Below are positions 28,596 through 38,501 of a stretch of 64,000 bases of DNA, in pieces. Below the pieces are notes generated by a model, which had not been told where the DNA came from, made no database searches, and saw nothing but the letters and a program-made list of their open reading frames with translations. Each line of letters begins with the position of its first letter. Position 1 is the first letter of the stretch. Source of the DNA: Burkholderiales bacterium (GTDB lineage: Bacteria > Pseudomonadota > Gammaproteobacteria > Burkholderiales > SHXO01); contig JADZGB010000002.1 of assembly GCA_020854105.1 (NCBI GenBank), positions 251,695-315,694 on the forward strand. Reading direction: 5' to 3'. The position numbers were made by a program, and so were the translations under genes.

Positions 28596-28763
28596 GGCCC
28601 GCCGGTATAATCGGCCAGCCCGCGCAGGCGAACCGACGCCGCCGGGAAACAGGTGCTCGAGGGCGCGCGCCGGCTACCGGGACGAGCCGCGCAGCGGCCG
28701 TGCCTCGCGTCTGATTCGCACGTCCTGGCAGGCGCCGGGAGATCCCTGTCTGGAGGAATCGAC

Positions 28764-29258
28764 ATGAGCCGTGCCTTCGTGAAAGGCGACGACACCGATC
28801 TGTCGGGCGAGGAGTTGCCCGAGCGGCCGATCAGCCCGCATCCGAACTACGTGACTGCCGAGGGACTGGTGATGCTGCGCCAACGCTATGACGAACTGAG
28901 CGCACAGCACGCTGCGCTGAAGGCGGCCGAACAGGACTTCGACAAGCCGCGGCTGAGTGCGATCGAACGCGACCTGCGCTACTTCTCGCAGCGTCTGGAC
29001 AGCGCCATCCTGGTGGATGCCAGCAAGCAAGCGCAGGACGAAGTGCGCTTCGGGGCGACAGTGGAGGCGGGCGACGGCGAGGGGCGCGTGCACCGCTTCA
29101 AGATCGTCGGAGAAGACGAGGCGGACGTGCACACGGGAAAGATCAGCTGGCAGGCGCCGCTCGCCGATGCGCTGATCGGTGCCCGCGTGGGCGACACGGT
29201 GAAGTGGCACCGCCCCGCCGGAGATGCGGAGCTCGAGATCCACTCGATCTCGTATTGA
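28764..29258 (+). CDS. GreA/GreB-family elongation factor with reduced coiled coil
   Basis: The 164 aa product has a GreB-like start (MSRAFVKGD), a short helical hairpin (about residues 35-85) and an FKBP-like C-terminal domain (VHRFKIVGEDEAD, DALIGARVGDTVKWHRPAGDAE). Gre factors insert a coiled coil into the RNA polymerase channel and stimulate transcript cleavage using an acidic tip (DxxEN). That tip is not present; AEQDFDKPRLSAIERDL takes its place, so cleavage activity is doubtful. Similar proteins occur in other betaproteobacteria. GGAGG seven bases upstream fixes the start. Confidence 0.85.
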   Translation: MSRAFVKGDDTDLSGEELPERPISPHPNYVTAEGLVMLRQRYDELSAQHAALKAAEQDFDKPRLSAIERDLRYFSQRLDSAILVDASKQAQDEVRFGATVEAGDGEGRVHRFKIVGEDEADVHTGKISWQAPLADALIGARVGDTVKWHRPAGDAELEIHSISY

Positions 29259-29309
29259 TTCGAACGACGCCGCCGTGGGGCGGCGCGCAACGCAGGGATT
29301 ATAGGGAAC

Positions 29310-30986
29310 ATGCACGACTTGTTGATTCGCGGTGCCACCGTCCACGACGGCCTGGGCTCTGCGGCAGCATCCGCCGATGTCGCGGTGCGCGCCGGGCGTA
29401 TCGTGGCCGTCGGTTCGGGTCTGGGCGCGGCACGCCAGACGGTGGATGCAGGCGGCCTGGCCCTGATGCCTGGCATCGTCGACACCCACACGCATTACGA
29501 TGCGCAGATCACCTGGGATCCGATGGCCAATCCCTCGCCGTCGATGGGTGTGACCACGCTGATCATGGGCAACTGCGGATTCACCATCGCACCCTGCCGG
29601 CCGGAAGACCGCGACCTGGTGATGCGCAATCTCACGCACGTGGAAGGCATGTCGCTGGAGTCGCTGCGTCAGGGCATCCGCTGGGATTTCCAGAGCTTCG
29701 CGGAGTACCTCGACATGCTCGAGCGCCGGGGCGTGGGGCCGAACGTGGCCTGCTTCGTCGGCCATTCCTCCATCCGTACCTTCGTGCTCGGTGCCGATGC
29801 GCCCAGGCGCGCCGCGACGCCGGAGGAGGTGGCGCGCATGCGCTCCATCGTGGTGGACGCGATGCGCGCGGGGGCGGTCGGTTTCAGTACTACCACTTCT
29901 GGTCAGCACAACGGCGAGAACGGCATCCCCATGCCGTCGCGCCTCGCGGACAAGGCCGAGATGGAAGCGCTGTGCGGCAGCCTGCGCGATGTCGGCCGCG
30001 GCGTGCTCATGATCACCAAGGGAACCGCCACGTCGGTGCCCTGGCTGGAGGAATTGTCCGCGCTGTCGGGCCGCCCGTTCATCGTGGCCGCACTGCTTCA
30101 CAGCAACATGGCGCCGGAGGCCACGTTCGAGGATCTCGGGAACATTGGCGCCGCCTGCAGGCGTGGACACCGGATGTATGGCGCGGTCGCCTGCACCCCG
30201 CTGGTGTTCGAGTTCACCATGCACGAACCCTACGTGTTCGAGGGGCTGGCCTCGTGGCAGCCGGCGATGGCGCTGCACGGCGAAGCGGTCAAGACGCTCT
30301 ATCACGACCCGGCCTTCCGTGCCGGCGTCAAGAGCGAACTGGCGCAGCGCGGCCGGCGCCTATTCAATGGCGAGTGGGACAAGATCTTCGTGCGTCAGGC
30401 GGCCCGGCCCGTGCACGCCGACCGGGAGGGCATGCCGCTGTCCACGCTCGCGGCCGCGCGCGGTGTGCATCCGATGGACTATCTCCTCGACCTGTCGCTG
30501 GACGAGGATCTCGACACTTTGTTTACCGCCACGCTACTCAATTCCGACGAGGACGCGGTCGGGCGCATGCTGGCCGACGAGCACAGCATGCTGTCGCTGT
30601 CCGATGCGGGCGCGCACCTGACCTTCTTGTGCGACGCCGGGTTCGGCCTGCACTTCCTCGGGCACTGGGTGCGGGACAGGCAGCTGATGCCGATCGAGCA
30701 GGCGGTGCGGCAGATGACCAGCTATCCGGCCGATGCCTTCGGCATCCGGGATCGCGGCCGCATCGTCGAGGGTGCGTGCGCCGACCTGCTGCTGTTCGAT
30801 CCGGCGACGGTGGGGCGCGGCCAGGCTCGGCGGGTGTATGACCTGCCGGCCGGCGCCTCGCGCCTGCACACGCCCTCGATCGGGGTGCACGCAGTCTGGA
30901 TCAACGGTGTGCAGGTCGCCGATGACGAAGGGATTTTCCCCGAGGCGCCGAATGCCGGGCGCGTGCTGCGCGAGTTTGCCGCGTGA
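29310..30986 (+). CDS. N-acyl-D-amino-acid deacylase family amidohydrolase
   Basis: The 558 aa amidohydrolase has the HxH metal motif DTHTHYDAQ (His60, His62), the SDAGAHLTF motif late in the barrel and the usual composite N/C-terminal beta-sandwich ending in ADLLLFDPATVG and TPSIGVHAVWINGVQV. Members hydrolyse N-acyl-D-amino acids or related cyclic amides; the natural substrate is not evident. It is the first of three genes joined by GTGA overlaps (deacylase, CoA-transferase, transporter), so it probably acts in one uptake and degradation pathway. Confidence 0.88.
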   Translation: MHDLLIRGATVHDGLGSAAASADVAVRAGRIVAVGSGLGAARQTVDAGGLALMPGIVDTHTHYDAQITWDPMANPSPSMGVTTLIMGNCGFTIAPCRPEDRDLVMRNLTHVEGMSLESLRQGIRWDFQSFAEYLDMLERRGVGPNVACFVGHSSIRTFVLGADAPRRAATPEEVARMRSIVVDAMRAGAVGFSTTTSGQHNGENGIPMPSRLADKAEMEALCGSLRDVGRGVLMITKGTATSVPWLEELSALSGRPFIVAALLHSNMAPEATFEDLGNIGAACRRGHRMYGAVACTPLVFEFTMHEPYVFEGLASWQPAMALHGEAVKTLYHDPAFRAGVKSELAQRGRRLFNGEWDKIFVRQAARPVHADREGMPLSTLAAARGVHPMDYLLDLSLDEDLDTLFTATLLNSDEDAVGRMLADEHSMLSLSDAGAHLTFLCDAGFGLHFLGHWVRDRQLMPIEQAVRQMTSYPADAFGIRDRGRIVEGACADLLLFDPATVGRGQARRVYDLPAGASRLHTPSIGVHAVWINGVQVADDEGIFPEAPNAGRVLREFAA

Positions 30987-32173
30987 GCGGCCCGCTCGCG
31001 GGGCTGCGCGTCCTCGAGCTCGGGACGCTGATCGCAGGACCGTTTTGTTCGCGCATCCTGGCCGAGTTCGGCGCCGAGGTGATCAAGATCGAGGCGCCGG
31101 ATGCGGGTGATCCGCTGCGCACCTGGCGCAAGCTGCACCGGGGTACCTCGCTGTGGTGGGCGGTGCAGGCGCGCAACAAGAAGTCGGTCACCGCGAACCT
31201 GCGTCTCGAGGCGGGGCAGGAGGTGGTGCGCCGCCTTGCACGCAAGGCCGACATCGTGATCGAGAACTTCCGGCCCGGCGCCCTGGAGCGGTGGGGACTT
31301 GGCTACGAGCGGCTGGCCGCGTCCAATCCCGGGCTGATCATGGTGCGTCTGTCCGGCTACGGTCAGACCGGCCCGTACCGGGACCAGCCGGGGTTCGGTT
31401 CGATCGGCGAGGCCATGGGCGGCATCCGCTTCGTCACCGGCGATCCCGATCGTCCGCCCGTGCGCGCGGGCATCAGCCTCGGCGACTCGGTGGCCGCGCT
31501 GTACGGAGCGATCGGCGCGCTGATGGCCCTGCATGCGCGCAGCGGCAATGGCGGGCGCGGTCAGGTGGTGGACGTCGCGCTTTACGAGGCGGTGTTCAGC
31601 CTGATGGAGAGTATGCTGCCCGAGTACGACGTCGCCGGCTTCGTGCGTGGGCGCAGCGGCTCTGCCCTGCCGGGGATCGTGCCATCCAACACCTACACGA
31701 CCCGCGACGGCAAGTACCTGGTCATCGGCGCCAACGGCGACAGCATCTTCAAGCGCTTCATGCTCGCCATCGGGCGCGCCGATCTTGCCGACGATCCGGC
31801 GCTTTCCGACAACGCCGGGCGCGTCAAGCGCGCCGTCGAACTGGAGGCGCTGATCGGCGAGTGGGCCGCGAGCCTCGATCTCGATGATGCCCTGGCGCTG
31901 CTTTCCCGGGCCGAGGTGCCCGCCGGCAAGATCTTCGACATTGCCGACATCGCGCGCGACGTCCACTTCCACGCGCGCGGCATGATCGAGCAGCACGCGC
32001 TTGCCGACGGCACGCCGATCAAGCTGCCTGGCATCGTGCCCAGGCTGAGCGAGCAACCCGGCGAGACCCGCTGGCTCGGTCCCGCGCTGGGGGCGCACAC
32101 CGACGAGGTGCTGCGCGAGATCGGCTACGGCGACCAGGAGATCACGGCGCTGCGCGCAGCCGGGGCCGTGTGA
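30983..32173 (+). CDS. CaiB/BaiF-type (family III) CoA-transferase
   Basis: The 396 aa product moves CoA between acyl groups. The N-terminus GLRVLELGTLIAGPFCSRIL and the catalytic Asp168 in RAGISLGDSVAALYG are conserved, with VRLSGYGQTGPYRDQPGF as a family signature. The GTG start at 30983 overlaps the preceding TGA (GTGA), implying translational coupling with the deacylase. The acid activated is unknown; it could be the acyl group released upstream. The MFS gene follows with the same GTGA overlap. Confidence 0.92.
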   Translation: MSGPLAGLRVLELGTLIAGPFCSRILAEFGAEVIKIEAPDAGDPLRTWRKLHRGTSLWWAVQARNKKSVTANLRLEAGQEVVRRLARKADIVIENFRPGALERWGLGYERLAASNPGLIMVRLSGYGQTGPYRDQPGFGSIGEAMGGIRFVTGDPDRPPVRAGISLGDSVAALYGAIGALMALHARSGNGGRGQVVDVALYEAVFSLMESMLPEYDVAGFVRGRSGSALPGIVPSNTYTTRDGKYLVIGANGDSIFKRFMLAIGRADLADDPALSDNAGRVKRAVELEALIGEWAASLDLDDALALLSRAEVPAGKIFDIADIARDVHFHARGMIEQHALADGTPIKLPGIVPRLSEQPGETRWLGPALGAHTDEVLREIGYGDQEITALRAAGAV

Positions 32174-33468
32174 AGCCGGGCGCGGGCAGCCTGTTCCCCG
32201 ACGTACGCCCGCGCGAAGTCTGGGGCTGGGCGATGTACGACTTCGCCAACTCGGGCTATACCACGGTCGTCATCACCGCGATCTTCAACGCCTATTTCGT
32301 GGGCGTGATCGCGGGCGGCGCGCACTGGGCGACCTTCGCCTGGACCGCCGCGCTGTCGGTCAGCTACCTGCTCATCATGCTGTGCGGTCCGCTGGTCGGG
32401 GCCTACGCGGACGCCCACGCCGCCAAGAAGCGCCTGCTCCTGGGCACCACCGTGGGCTGTGTCCTCGGCACGGCGCTGCTCGCACTCGCCGGTCCCGGGC
32501 AGCTGTGGCTCGCCTGCGTGCTCATCATCCTGTCGAACTTCTTCTTCGGCCTGGGCGAGAACATCGTCGCCGCCTTTCTGCCCGAGATCGCGCAGGGCGA
32601 GGCGATCGGCAAGGTGTCCGCATGGGGCTGGGCGCTCGGCTACCTGGGCGGCATCGTCAGCCTGGGTGCCTGCCTGGCCTACGTCACCTGGGCCCAGGGC
32701 AGGGGTCAGAGCGCAGGCGAGTTCGTGCCGGCGACCATGCTCATCACCGCCGCGCTGTTCGCCGTCGCCAGCCTGCCCACCTTCCTGTTCCTGCGCGAGC
32801 GGGCGCAGCCGCAGCCGATGGCGCCGGGCCTGTATACGCGCGCCTTCACGCGCGTGGCAGACACGCTGCAGCACGCACGCCGGTACGCGGATCTGCGCCG
32901 CTTCCTGTCGTGCATCGTGCTGTATCAGTCGGGCGTCTCGGCGGTCATCACGCTCGCGGCGATCTACGCCGAGCAGGTGATGCGGTTCACCACCCAGGAC
33001 ACGCTGCTGCTGATCCTCGTCGTCAACGTGACGGCGAGCCTGGGCGCACTCGCCTTCGGGCATCTGCAGGACCGGATCGGCCACGTGCCCACCATCGCGC
33101 TCACTCTGCTGGGCTGGTGCGCGATGGTGATCCTGGCCTGGCAGAGCACGAGTGCGGCATCGTTCTGGGTGGCGGCCAACCTCGCCGGCCTGTGTCTGGG
33201 CGCGAGCCAGTCGGCCGGGCGGGCAGTGGTGGGATATCTGAGCCCGGCCCGGCGCAGAGCGGAGTTCTTCGGTCTGTGGGGCTTCGCGGTCAAGCTCGCC
33301 TCCATCCTCGGACCGATCACCTATGGCGTGGTCACGTGGATCAGCGGCAGCGACCATCGTCTCGCGATGCTGATCACCGGCGTGTTCTTCGTGGCCGGCC
33401 TGGCCGTTTTGCTGAGCGTCGACGTGGCGCGTGGGCGCGCGGCGGCACTGGCGGCCGAAGCGAAGTAG
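32170..33468 (+). CDS. MFS transporter, UMF1/Atg22-like
   Basis: The 432 aa membrane protein has about 12 helices and the Atg22/UMF1 N-terminal signature WAMYDFANSGYTTVVITAIFN, with GPLVGAYADAHAAKKR as the cytoplasmic MFS loop. Related proteins export or import small solutes such as amino acids. Its GTG start overlaps the CoA-transferase stop by GTGA, so it belongs to the same operon and may carry that pathway's substrate. It converges with the esterase gene, 37 bases apart. Confidence 0.88.
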   Translation: MKPGAGSLFPDVRPREVWGWAMYDFANSGYTTVVITAIFNAYFVGVIAGGAHWATFAWTAALSVSYLLIMLCGPLVGAYADAHAAKKRLLLGTTVGCVLGTALLALAGPGQLWLACVLIILSNFFFGLGENIVAAFLPEIAQGEAIGKVSAWGWALGYLGGIVSLGACLAYVTWAQGRGQSAGEFVPATMLITAALFAVASLPTFLFLRERAQPQPMAPGLYTRAFTRVADTLQHARRYADLRRFLSCIVLYQSGVSAVITLAAIYAEQVMRFTTQDTLLLILVVNVTASLGALAFGHLQDRIGHVPTIALTLLGWCAMVILAWQSTSAASFWVAANLAGLCLGASQSAGRAVVGYLSPARRRAEFFGLWGFAVKLASILGPITYGVVTWISGSDHRLAMLITGVFFVAGLAVLLSVDVARGRAAALAAEAK

Positions 33469-33505
33469 CGGCGCCGCAGGGCGGTGCCGGCTGGCCGCGA
33501 TCGGA

Positions 33506-34170
33506 TCAGAGCACGATCCGGTGCAGCCAGGCGCCGATGTCTCCGATCTCCTGCACGCATACCGAGTGTGGCATCGGGTACTCGTGCCACTGGACCGGAT
33601 AGCCGAGGCCCTCGAGCAGATCCCGGGACCGCCGTGCGGCGTGCAGCGAAATGACGTCGTCCTCCACGCCATGCGCCAGGAAGATCGGGGTGGCCAGGTT
33701 CGCCGGATGGCGTTCCGTCTGCAGCGTGTGCGCCAGCGGTACGTACGTGGACAGGCCCATGATGCCGGCCAGGCGCCTGGCATGCCGCAGCCCGGTCTGT
33801 AGCGCGATGGCGCCGCCCTGGGAGAAGCCGGCGAGCACCACGCGCTCGGGAGCGATGCCGCGTGCGTCCTCGCGGGCGATGAGCGCCTCCAGCGCTGCCT
33901 GCGACGCACGCACCCCGGACTCGTCCTCGCGCCGGCCGGATTCCGATCCGGCGATGTCGTACCAGGCGCGCATCACGTAACCGTGATTGATGGTCACCGG
34001 CTGCATCGGTGCGTTCGGAAACACGAAGCGCAGCGGGGTCGGAGGCAGGTCGAGTTCCTCGATCAGCGGCACGAAGTCGTTGCCATCCGCCCCCAGCCCA
34101 TGCAGCCAGATGACGGCGTGCGAGGGATCGCGCCCGGTCTCGATCTCGATCGGCGCGTCGGCCGGCCCGC

Positions 34171-34174
<4 letters not shown>
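33506..34174 (-). CDS. Alpha/beta-hydrolase carboxylesterase (YpfH/EstB-like)
   Basis: The 222 aa protein belongs to the phospholipase/carboxylesterase family. The catalytic Ser is in VLAGFSQGGAIAL, Asp in AHGVEDDVI and His in EYPMPHSVC; the oxyanion segment is WLHGLGADGNDF. It hydrolyses short-chain esters; the physiological substrate is unknown. The ATG at 34174 overlaps the mog stop (ATGA), so it is coupled to mog and yjgA. Confidence 0.9.
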
Positions 34175-34766
<592 letters not shown>

Positions 34767-34770
<4 letters not shown>

Positions 34771-35342
34771 CGTGTCTCGTCGGTGTCGGGCGAGGTCCGT
34801 GCCTGCCTGTCGGGTTCGGGAATGATGTCCTTGAGCGCCTGGAACAGTTCGCGATAGCTCGCCGGTGGCTTGCCCGCGGCGTGCTCCCTGCGCGCATTGC
34901 GCACGAGGACGCGGATGTGCTGCAGATCGGATCCGGGATGGCGCTGCACCAGTTCGCCGAGCGCGGCGTCGTCGGCCAGAAGGCGCTCGCGCCAGCGCTC
35001 GAGCAGGTGCAGGTGCGCGGTTGCGTCACGCGACAACCCCTTCCAGGCGTCCAGCCGGGCGCCGATCGCTGCCGCGTCCACCTCCGCCGCACGCATGAGC
35101 TTGCCGATGTACTGCAACTGCCGGCGCAGCGCGCCGAACTTCGAGATGCGGCGCGCCTGCAGGATGGCTTCGCGCAGGCGGTCCGGCAGATCGAGCTGTG
35201 CCAGCCGCGCCTCGCTCAGCGCCACCAGCTCCTCCCCCAGATCCTGCAGCTCGTGGCTGGCACGCTTGCGCTGGGTCTTGCTCGGTTCCGATGCCTGGTC
35301 GGCGGCATCGTAGGGGTTCTGCTCGTGGTCGGGTCGCTGCAT
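34767..35342 (-). CDS. yjgA: Ribosome biogenesis protein YjgA/DarP (DUF615)
   Basis: The 191 aa mostly helical protein has SKTQRKRASHELQDLGEELVALS and KFGALRRQLQYIGKLMR, signatures of YjgA/DarP, which associates with the 50S subunit in late assembly. The ATG at 35342 (MQRPDHEQNPYD) is preferred over one 33 bases upstream. It is divergent from pmbA, the arrangement seen in many betaproteobacteria, and overlaps mog by ATGA. Confidence 0.93.
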
Positions 35343-35441
35343 GCGGGAGTGAAGGGGCTGGGCCGTGTGCCTCAACTGGTATCATAACCAATCGATCCGG
35401 CGCGGCCGTTGAGTCGCCGCTCCAGCAACCGGTCAACTCGC

Positions 35442-36785
35442 GTGCCCGACAACAGCGCTTTTTCCAATTCCCCGGAAGAATTGCGGCGGATTGCCGCCGA
35501 AGTACTCGACCACGCGCGCGCCTTGGGCGCCACGGCGGCGGAGACCGAGGTCAGCGAGGGCTTCGGCCAGACCGTTTCGGTGCGCAAGGGCGAGATCGAG
35601 ACTATCGAGTACAACCGCGACAAGGGCGTGGGCGTTACCGTCTACGTCGGTCAGCAGCGCGGCCACGCGAGCACCTCCGACTTCAAGCCCAGGGCGCTGC
35701 GTGAAACCGTGGAGGCCGCGCACGCGATCGCGCGCTTCACCGCTGCCGACGAATGCGCCGGCCTGGCCGATCCCGATCTGCTCGCGCGCGACATCCCCGA
35801 CCTGGATCTCTATCACCCGTGGAACCTGCCGGTGGAGGAGGCGATCGAGCGCGCGCGCGCGTGCGAGGCAGCCGCGCTGGCGGTGGATTCGCGGATCAGC
35901 AATTCCGAAGGCGCCACGCTTTCCACGCAGCAGTCGCATTTCGTCTACGCCAACAGCAATGGCTTCGTCGGCGGCTATCCCAGTTCGCGGCACAGCGCGA
36001 TGTGCTCGGTCATCGGCGGCGAAGGCGACGAGATGCAGCGCGACGACTGGTACAGCATCGCGCGTGCATCGGAACAACTGGAGGCGGTCGAGGAGGTGGG
36101 GCGTCGCGCCGGCATGCGCACGGCACGGCGCCTGAACGCACGCAGGATCGGGACGATGGAGGTGCCGGTGCTGTTCGAGGCGCCGATTGCCGCCAGCCTG
36201 CTCGGCCACTTCGCCTCGGCGGCAAGCGGTGGAAGCCTGTACCGGCGTTCGTCCTTCCTGCTCGATGCGCTCGGCGAGCGCATCTTCTCCGCGTTCGTGC
36301 GCATCCGCGACCTGCCCGACATCCGGCGCGGACTGGGCAGCAGCCCCTTCGACGACGAGGGGGTGGCGACGCAGGCGCGCGACATCGTTGCCGACGGCGT
36401 GCTGAAGGGCTACTTCCTCGGCAGCTATTCGGCGCGCAAGCTCGGCATGCGCAGCACCGGTAACGCGGGTGGCAGCCACAACCTGGTCCTCGACAGTACC
36501 GGCGAGGATTTTCCGGGACTGCTGCGCAAGCTGGACCGGGGCCTGCTGGTGACTGAACTGCTCGGCATGGGCGTGAACCAGGTCACCGGAGATTATTCGC
36601 GTGGCGCTGCCGGCTTCTGGGTCGAGAACGGCGCGATCGCCTATCCGGTGCACGAGATCACCATCGCCGGCAACCTGAAGGACATGTACAAGGACATCGT
36701 CGCCATTGGCAACGACGTGGTGGCGCGAGGCCCGCGCCAGTGCGGATCCGTGCTGATCGGCCGCATGACCGTTGCCGGAGAGTAG
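35442..36785 (+). CDS. pmbA: Metalloprotease PmbA/TldE
   Basis: PmbA (TldE) pairs with TldD to form a protease that degrades unfolded peptides and matures modified peptides. The 447 aa product has SVRKGEIETIEYNRDKGVGVTVY, GTMEVPVLFEAPIAASLLGHF and RGAAGFWVENGAIAYPVHEITIAGNL. PmbA lacks the HExxxH zinc motif of TldD, as here. The GTG at 35442 gives normal length; a TTG at 35409 is also in frame. No Shine-Dalgarno is clear. It is divergent from yjgA; tldD is not in the window. Confidence 0.93.
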   Translation: MPDNSAFSNSPEELRRIAAEVLDHARALGATAAETEVSEGFGQTVSVRKGEIETIEYNRDKGVGVTVYVGQQRGHASTSDFKPRALRETVEAAHAIARFTAADECAGLADPDLLARDIPDLDLYHPWNLPVEEAIERARACEAAALAVDSRISNSEGATLSTQQSHFVYANSNGFVGGYPSSRHSAMCSVIGGEGDEMQRDDWYSIARASEQLEAVEEVGRRAGMRTARRLNARRIGTMEVPVLFEAPIAASLLGHFASAASGGSLYRRSSFLLDALGERIFSAFVRIRDLPDIRRGLGSSPFDDEGVATQARDIVADGVLKGYFLGSYSARKLGMRSTGNAGGSHNLVLDSTGEDFPGLLRKLDRGLLVTELLGMGVNQVTGDYSRGAAGFWVENGAIAYPVHEITIAGNLKDMYKDIVAIGNDVVARGPRQCGSVLIGRMTVAGE

Positions 36786-36869
36786 ATCGTCGGCCGGCGG
36801 ACGCGATGCGTTCGTCATCCGGCGCCGGCGATTCGTTCGGCAGTCCGGCGCAAGCAACTCGATCGTCGT

Positions 36870-36885
36870 CCCGGCGCAAGCCGGG
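36870..36885. repeat. REP-like intergenic palindrome
   Basis: CCCGG-CGCAAG-CCGGG followed by ATCCAGAG resembles the dispersed CCCGGC-AAGCCGGGATCCAG palindromic elements common in high-GC proteobacteria. Only one copy is visible in this window, so dispersal cannot be shown here. Confidence 0.45.
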
Positions 36886-36967
36886 ATCCAGAGATACCCA
36901 TCCGGGCGAGGTCGGCGTGCAGCGCGCAGTAGAATGCCGCTTCCCTCGACCGCCCTGCCGCACGACG

Positions 36968-37999
36968 ATGATCGCTCGCCTGTCGCATGCCCTGACGCTG
37001 GGACTGATCCTGCTTGCCCTGCCGCTCGCCGGAATCGGCGCGGACCCCGAGAGGCCGCGCATCGTCCTGGCGGTCGGCGGGCAGACCACGCTCTACTATC
37101 TCCCGCTGGCGCTCGCCGCGCGGCTCGGCTACTTCGAGGAAGAGGGCCTGAGCGTCGAGATCCAGGATTTCCCGGGCGGGGCGAAAGCGTTGCAGGCGCT
37201 GGTGGGTGGCAGTGCCGACGTGGTTTCCGGCGCGTTCGAACACACCATCGTGATGCAGACGATGGCGCAGAAGCTGCAAGCGTTCGTGCTGCAGGGAACC
37301 AACCCCGGTCTGCAACTCGGGATCGTGGCCGGGCGCGCGCAGAAGTATGCATGGCCCAGGGACCTGAAGGGCATGCGCGTGGGCGTGAGCGCCCCGGGTT
37401 CGAGCACCCACATGCTGGTCAATCACCTGCTTGCTTCAGTCGGGCTCACGCCCGATGACGTGTCGATCATCGGCGTGGGCACCGGCGCGCAGGCAGTGGC
37501 GGCGGTGAGGAGCGGAGAACTGGATGCCCTGTCCAGCGTCGACCCGGTAATGACCCTGCTGGAGAATCAGGGGTTGATCCGGATCGTGCACGAGACCACT
37601 ACGGTGAAAGGCGCGCGCGAAGTCTTCGGCGGCTCGCTGCCGGCAGCCTGCCCGTACGCCAAGAAGGCATTCGTGGAGCGCTATCCCGACACCGTCCAGG
37701 CGCTCACCAACGCGATCGTGCGCTCGCTGGTGTGGCTGCGCACGGCTACCGCCGAGCAGGTGGCGCAGACGGTTCCGCCCGAGTACCTGCTGGGTGACCG
37801 CGGACTCTATCTCGACGCGTTCGAGCGCGTGCGGCTGACGTATTCGTCGGACGGACGCATCGATCCCAAGGCAGTGAAGATGAGCCACCGCGTGCTGCTC
37901 GAGCACAACCAGGCGGTGCGCCGCGCACCGGTGCTGTTTCTCGAGCAGACCTACACCAACGCCTTCGTGGACAAGGCGCTCGCGCGCTTCGCCCGGTGA
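36968..37999 (+). CDS. NMT1/SsuA-like ABC transporter substrate-binding protein (paralogue 1)
   Basis: The 343 aa product has a signal peptide (MIARLSHALTLGLILLALPL) and a periplasmic-binding fold: LYYLPLALAARLGYFEEEGL, QDFPGGAKALQALVGGSADVVSG and GVSAPGSSTHMLVNHLLASVG. This is the NMT1/SsuA family, which delivers small anions such as sulfonates, nitriles or pyrimidine precursors. It is clearly paralogous to the binding protein at 40645, and the ATPase and permease genes lie between them. A small convergent gene (38013-38378) separates it from the ATPase. TAGAAT at 36930 is a possible -10. The ligand is unknown. Confidence 0.88.
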   Translation: MIARLSHALTLGLILLALPLAGIGADPERPRIVLAVGGQTTLYYLPLALAARLGYFEEEGLSVEIQDFPGGAKALQALVGGSADVVSGAFEHTIVMQTMAQKLQAFVLQGTNPGLQLGIVAGRAQKYAWPRDLKGMRVGVSAPGSSTHMLVNHLLASVGLTPDDVSIIGVGTGAQAVAAVRSGELDALSSVDPVMTLLENQGLIRIVHETTTVKGAREVFGGSLPAACPYAKKAFVERYPDTVQALTNAIVRSLVWLRTATAEQVAQTVPPEYLLGDRGLYLDAFERVRLTYSSDGRIDPKAVKMSHRVLLEHNQAVRRAPVLFLEQTYTNAFVDKALARFAR

Positions 38000-38012
38000 T
38001 CCCGGGTCCGAC

Positions 38013-38378
38013 CTACTCGGTGGGCCCCTTGCACCACTTGGGCAGCACCCGCAGCACCCACTTGCGGCTGGTGGAGTAGCGCACGCCCCGCACCATGATG
38101 TCGTCCCCGGTATCGAGGTTCTTCACCTTGCGGATCTGGTCGATATGGGCGAAGTCGCCCTCGATCCTGTCGCCGATGCGGATGGGATGGACGGTCAGGC
38201 GCAGTACGGTGCCGAACTCGCCGTCCTGCTTCTGCATCAGGAACATCTCGCACTTGGGATCCGCCCACAGCACCTCGATCTCCTCCGCCCGCAGCGGAAG
38301 TGCAGCGGCCAGCATGGCTGCGCCGGATGCGAGCGCGCTGACGAACCGTATCGCATGGGGACGGTGCAACCGCGTCAT
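38013..38378 (-). CDS. Small secreted protein of unknown function
   Basis: I do not recognise this 121 aa protein. It has a twin-basic N-terminus and a hydrophobic signal (FVSALASGAAMLAAALPLRA) with cleavage likely after LRA. The mature part is basic with two Cys (DPKCEMF and LPKWCKG) that could pair, and beta-rich segments such as TVLRLTVHPIRIGDRI and IMVRGVRYSTSRKWVLRVL. AGGAG seven bases upstream fixes the ATG at 38378. It sits in reverse orientation inside the ABC module, 13 bases from the end of paralogue 1. Confidence 0.75.
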   Translation of the reverse strand: MTRLHRPHAIRFVSALASGAAMLAAALPLRAEEIEVLWADPKCEMFLMQKQDGEFGTVLRLTVHPIRIGDRIEGDFAHIDQIRKVKNLDTGDDIMVRGVRYSTSRKWVLRVLPKWCKGPTE

Positions 38379-38501
38379 ACCGGACTCCTCGCCTGATTCG
38401 CAGATGGTGTGCCGGCGTATGCGCACGCGCGGCACGGGCTGGTGCGCGCCGATGATGGCATCGCAGGCGCGCCGCGGCAAGCGGGCGCGCGGCAGATTAT
38501 G

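Noticed and set aside
36786..36967. CRISPR or IS remnant between pmbA and the binding-protein gene
   Set aside because: Only a single REP-like palindrome is found, with no spaced repeats, transposase fragment or terminal inverted repeats.
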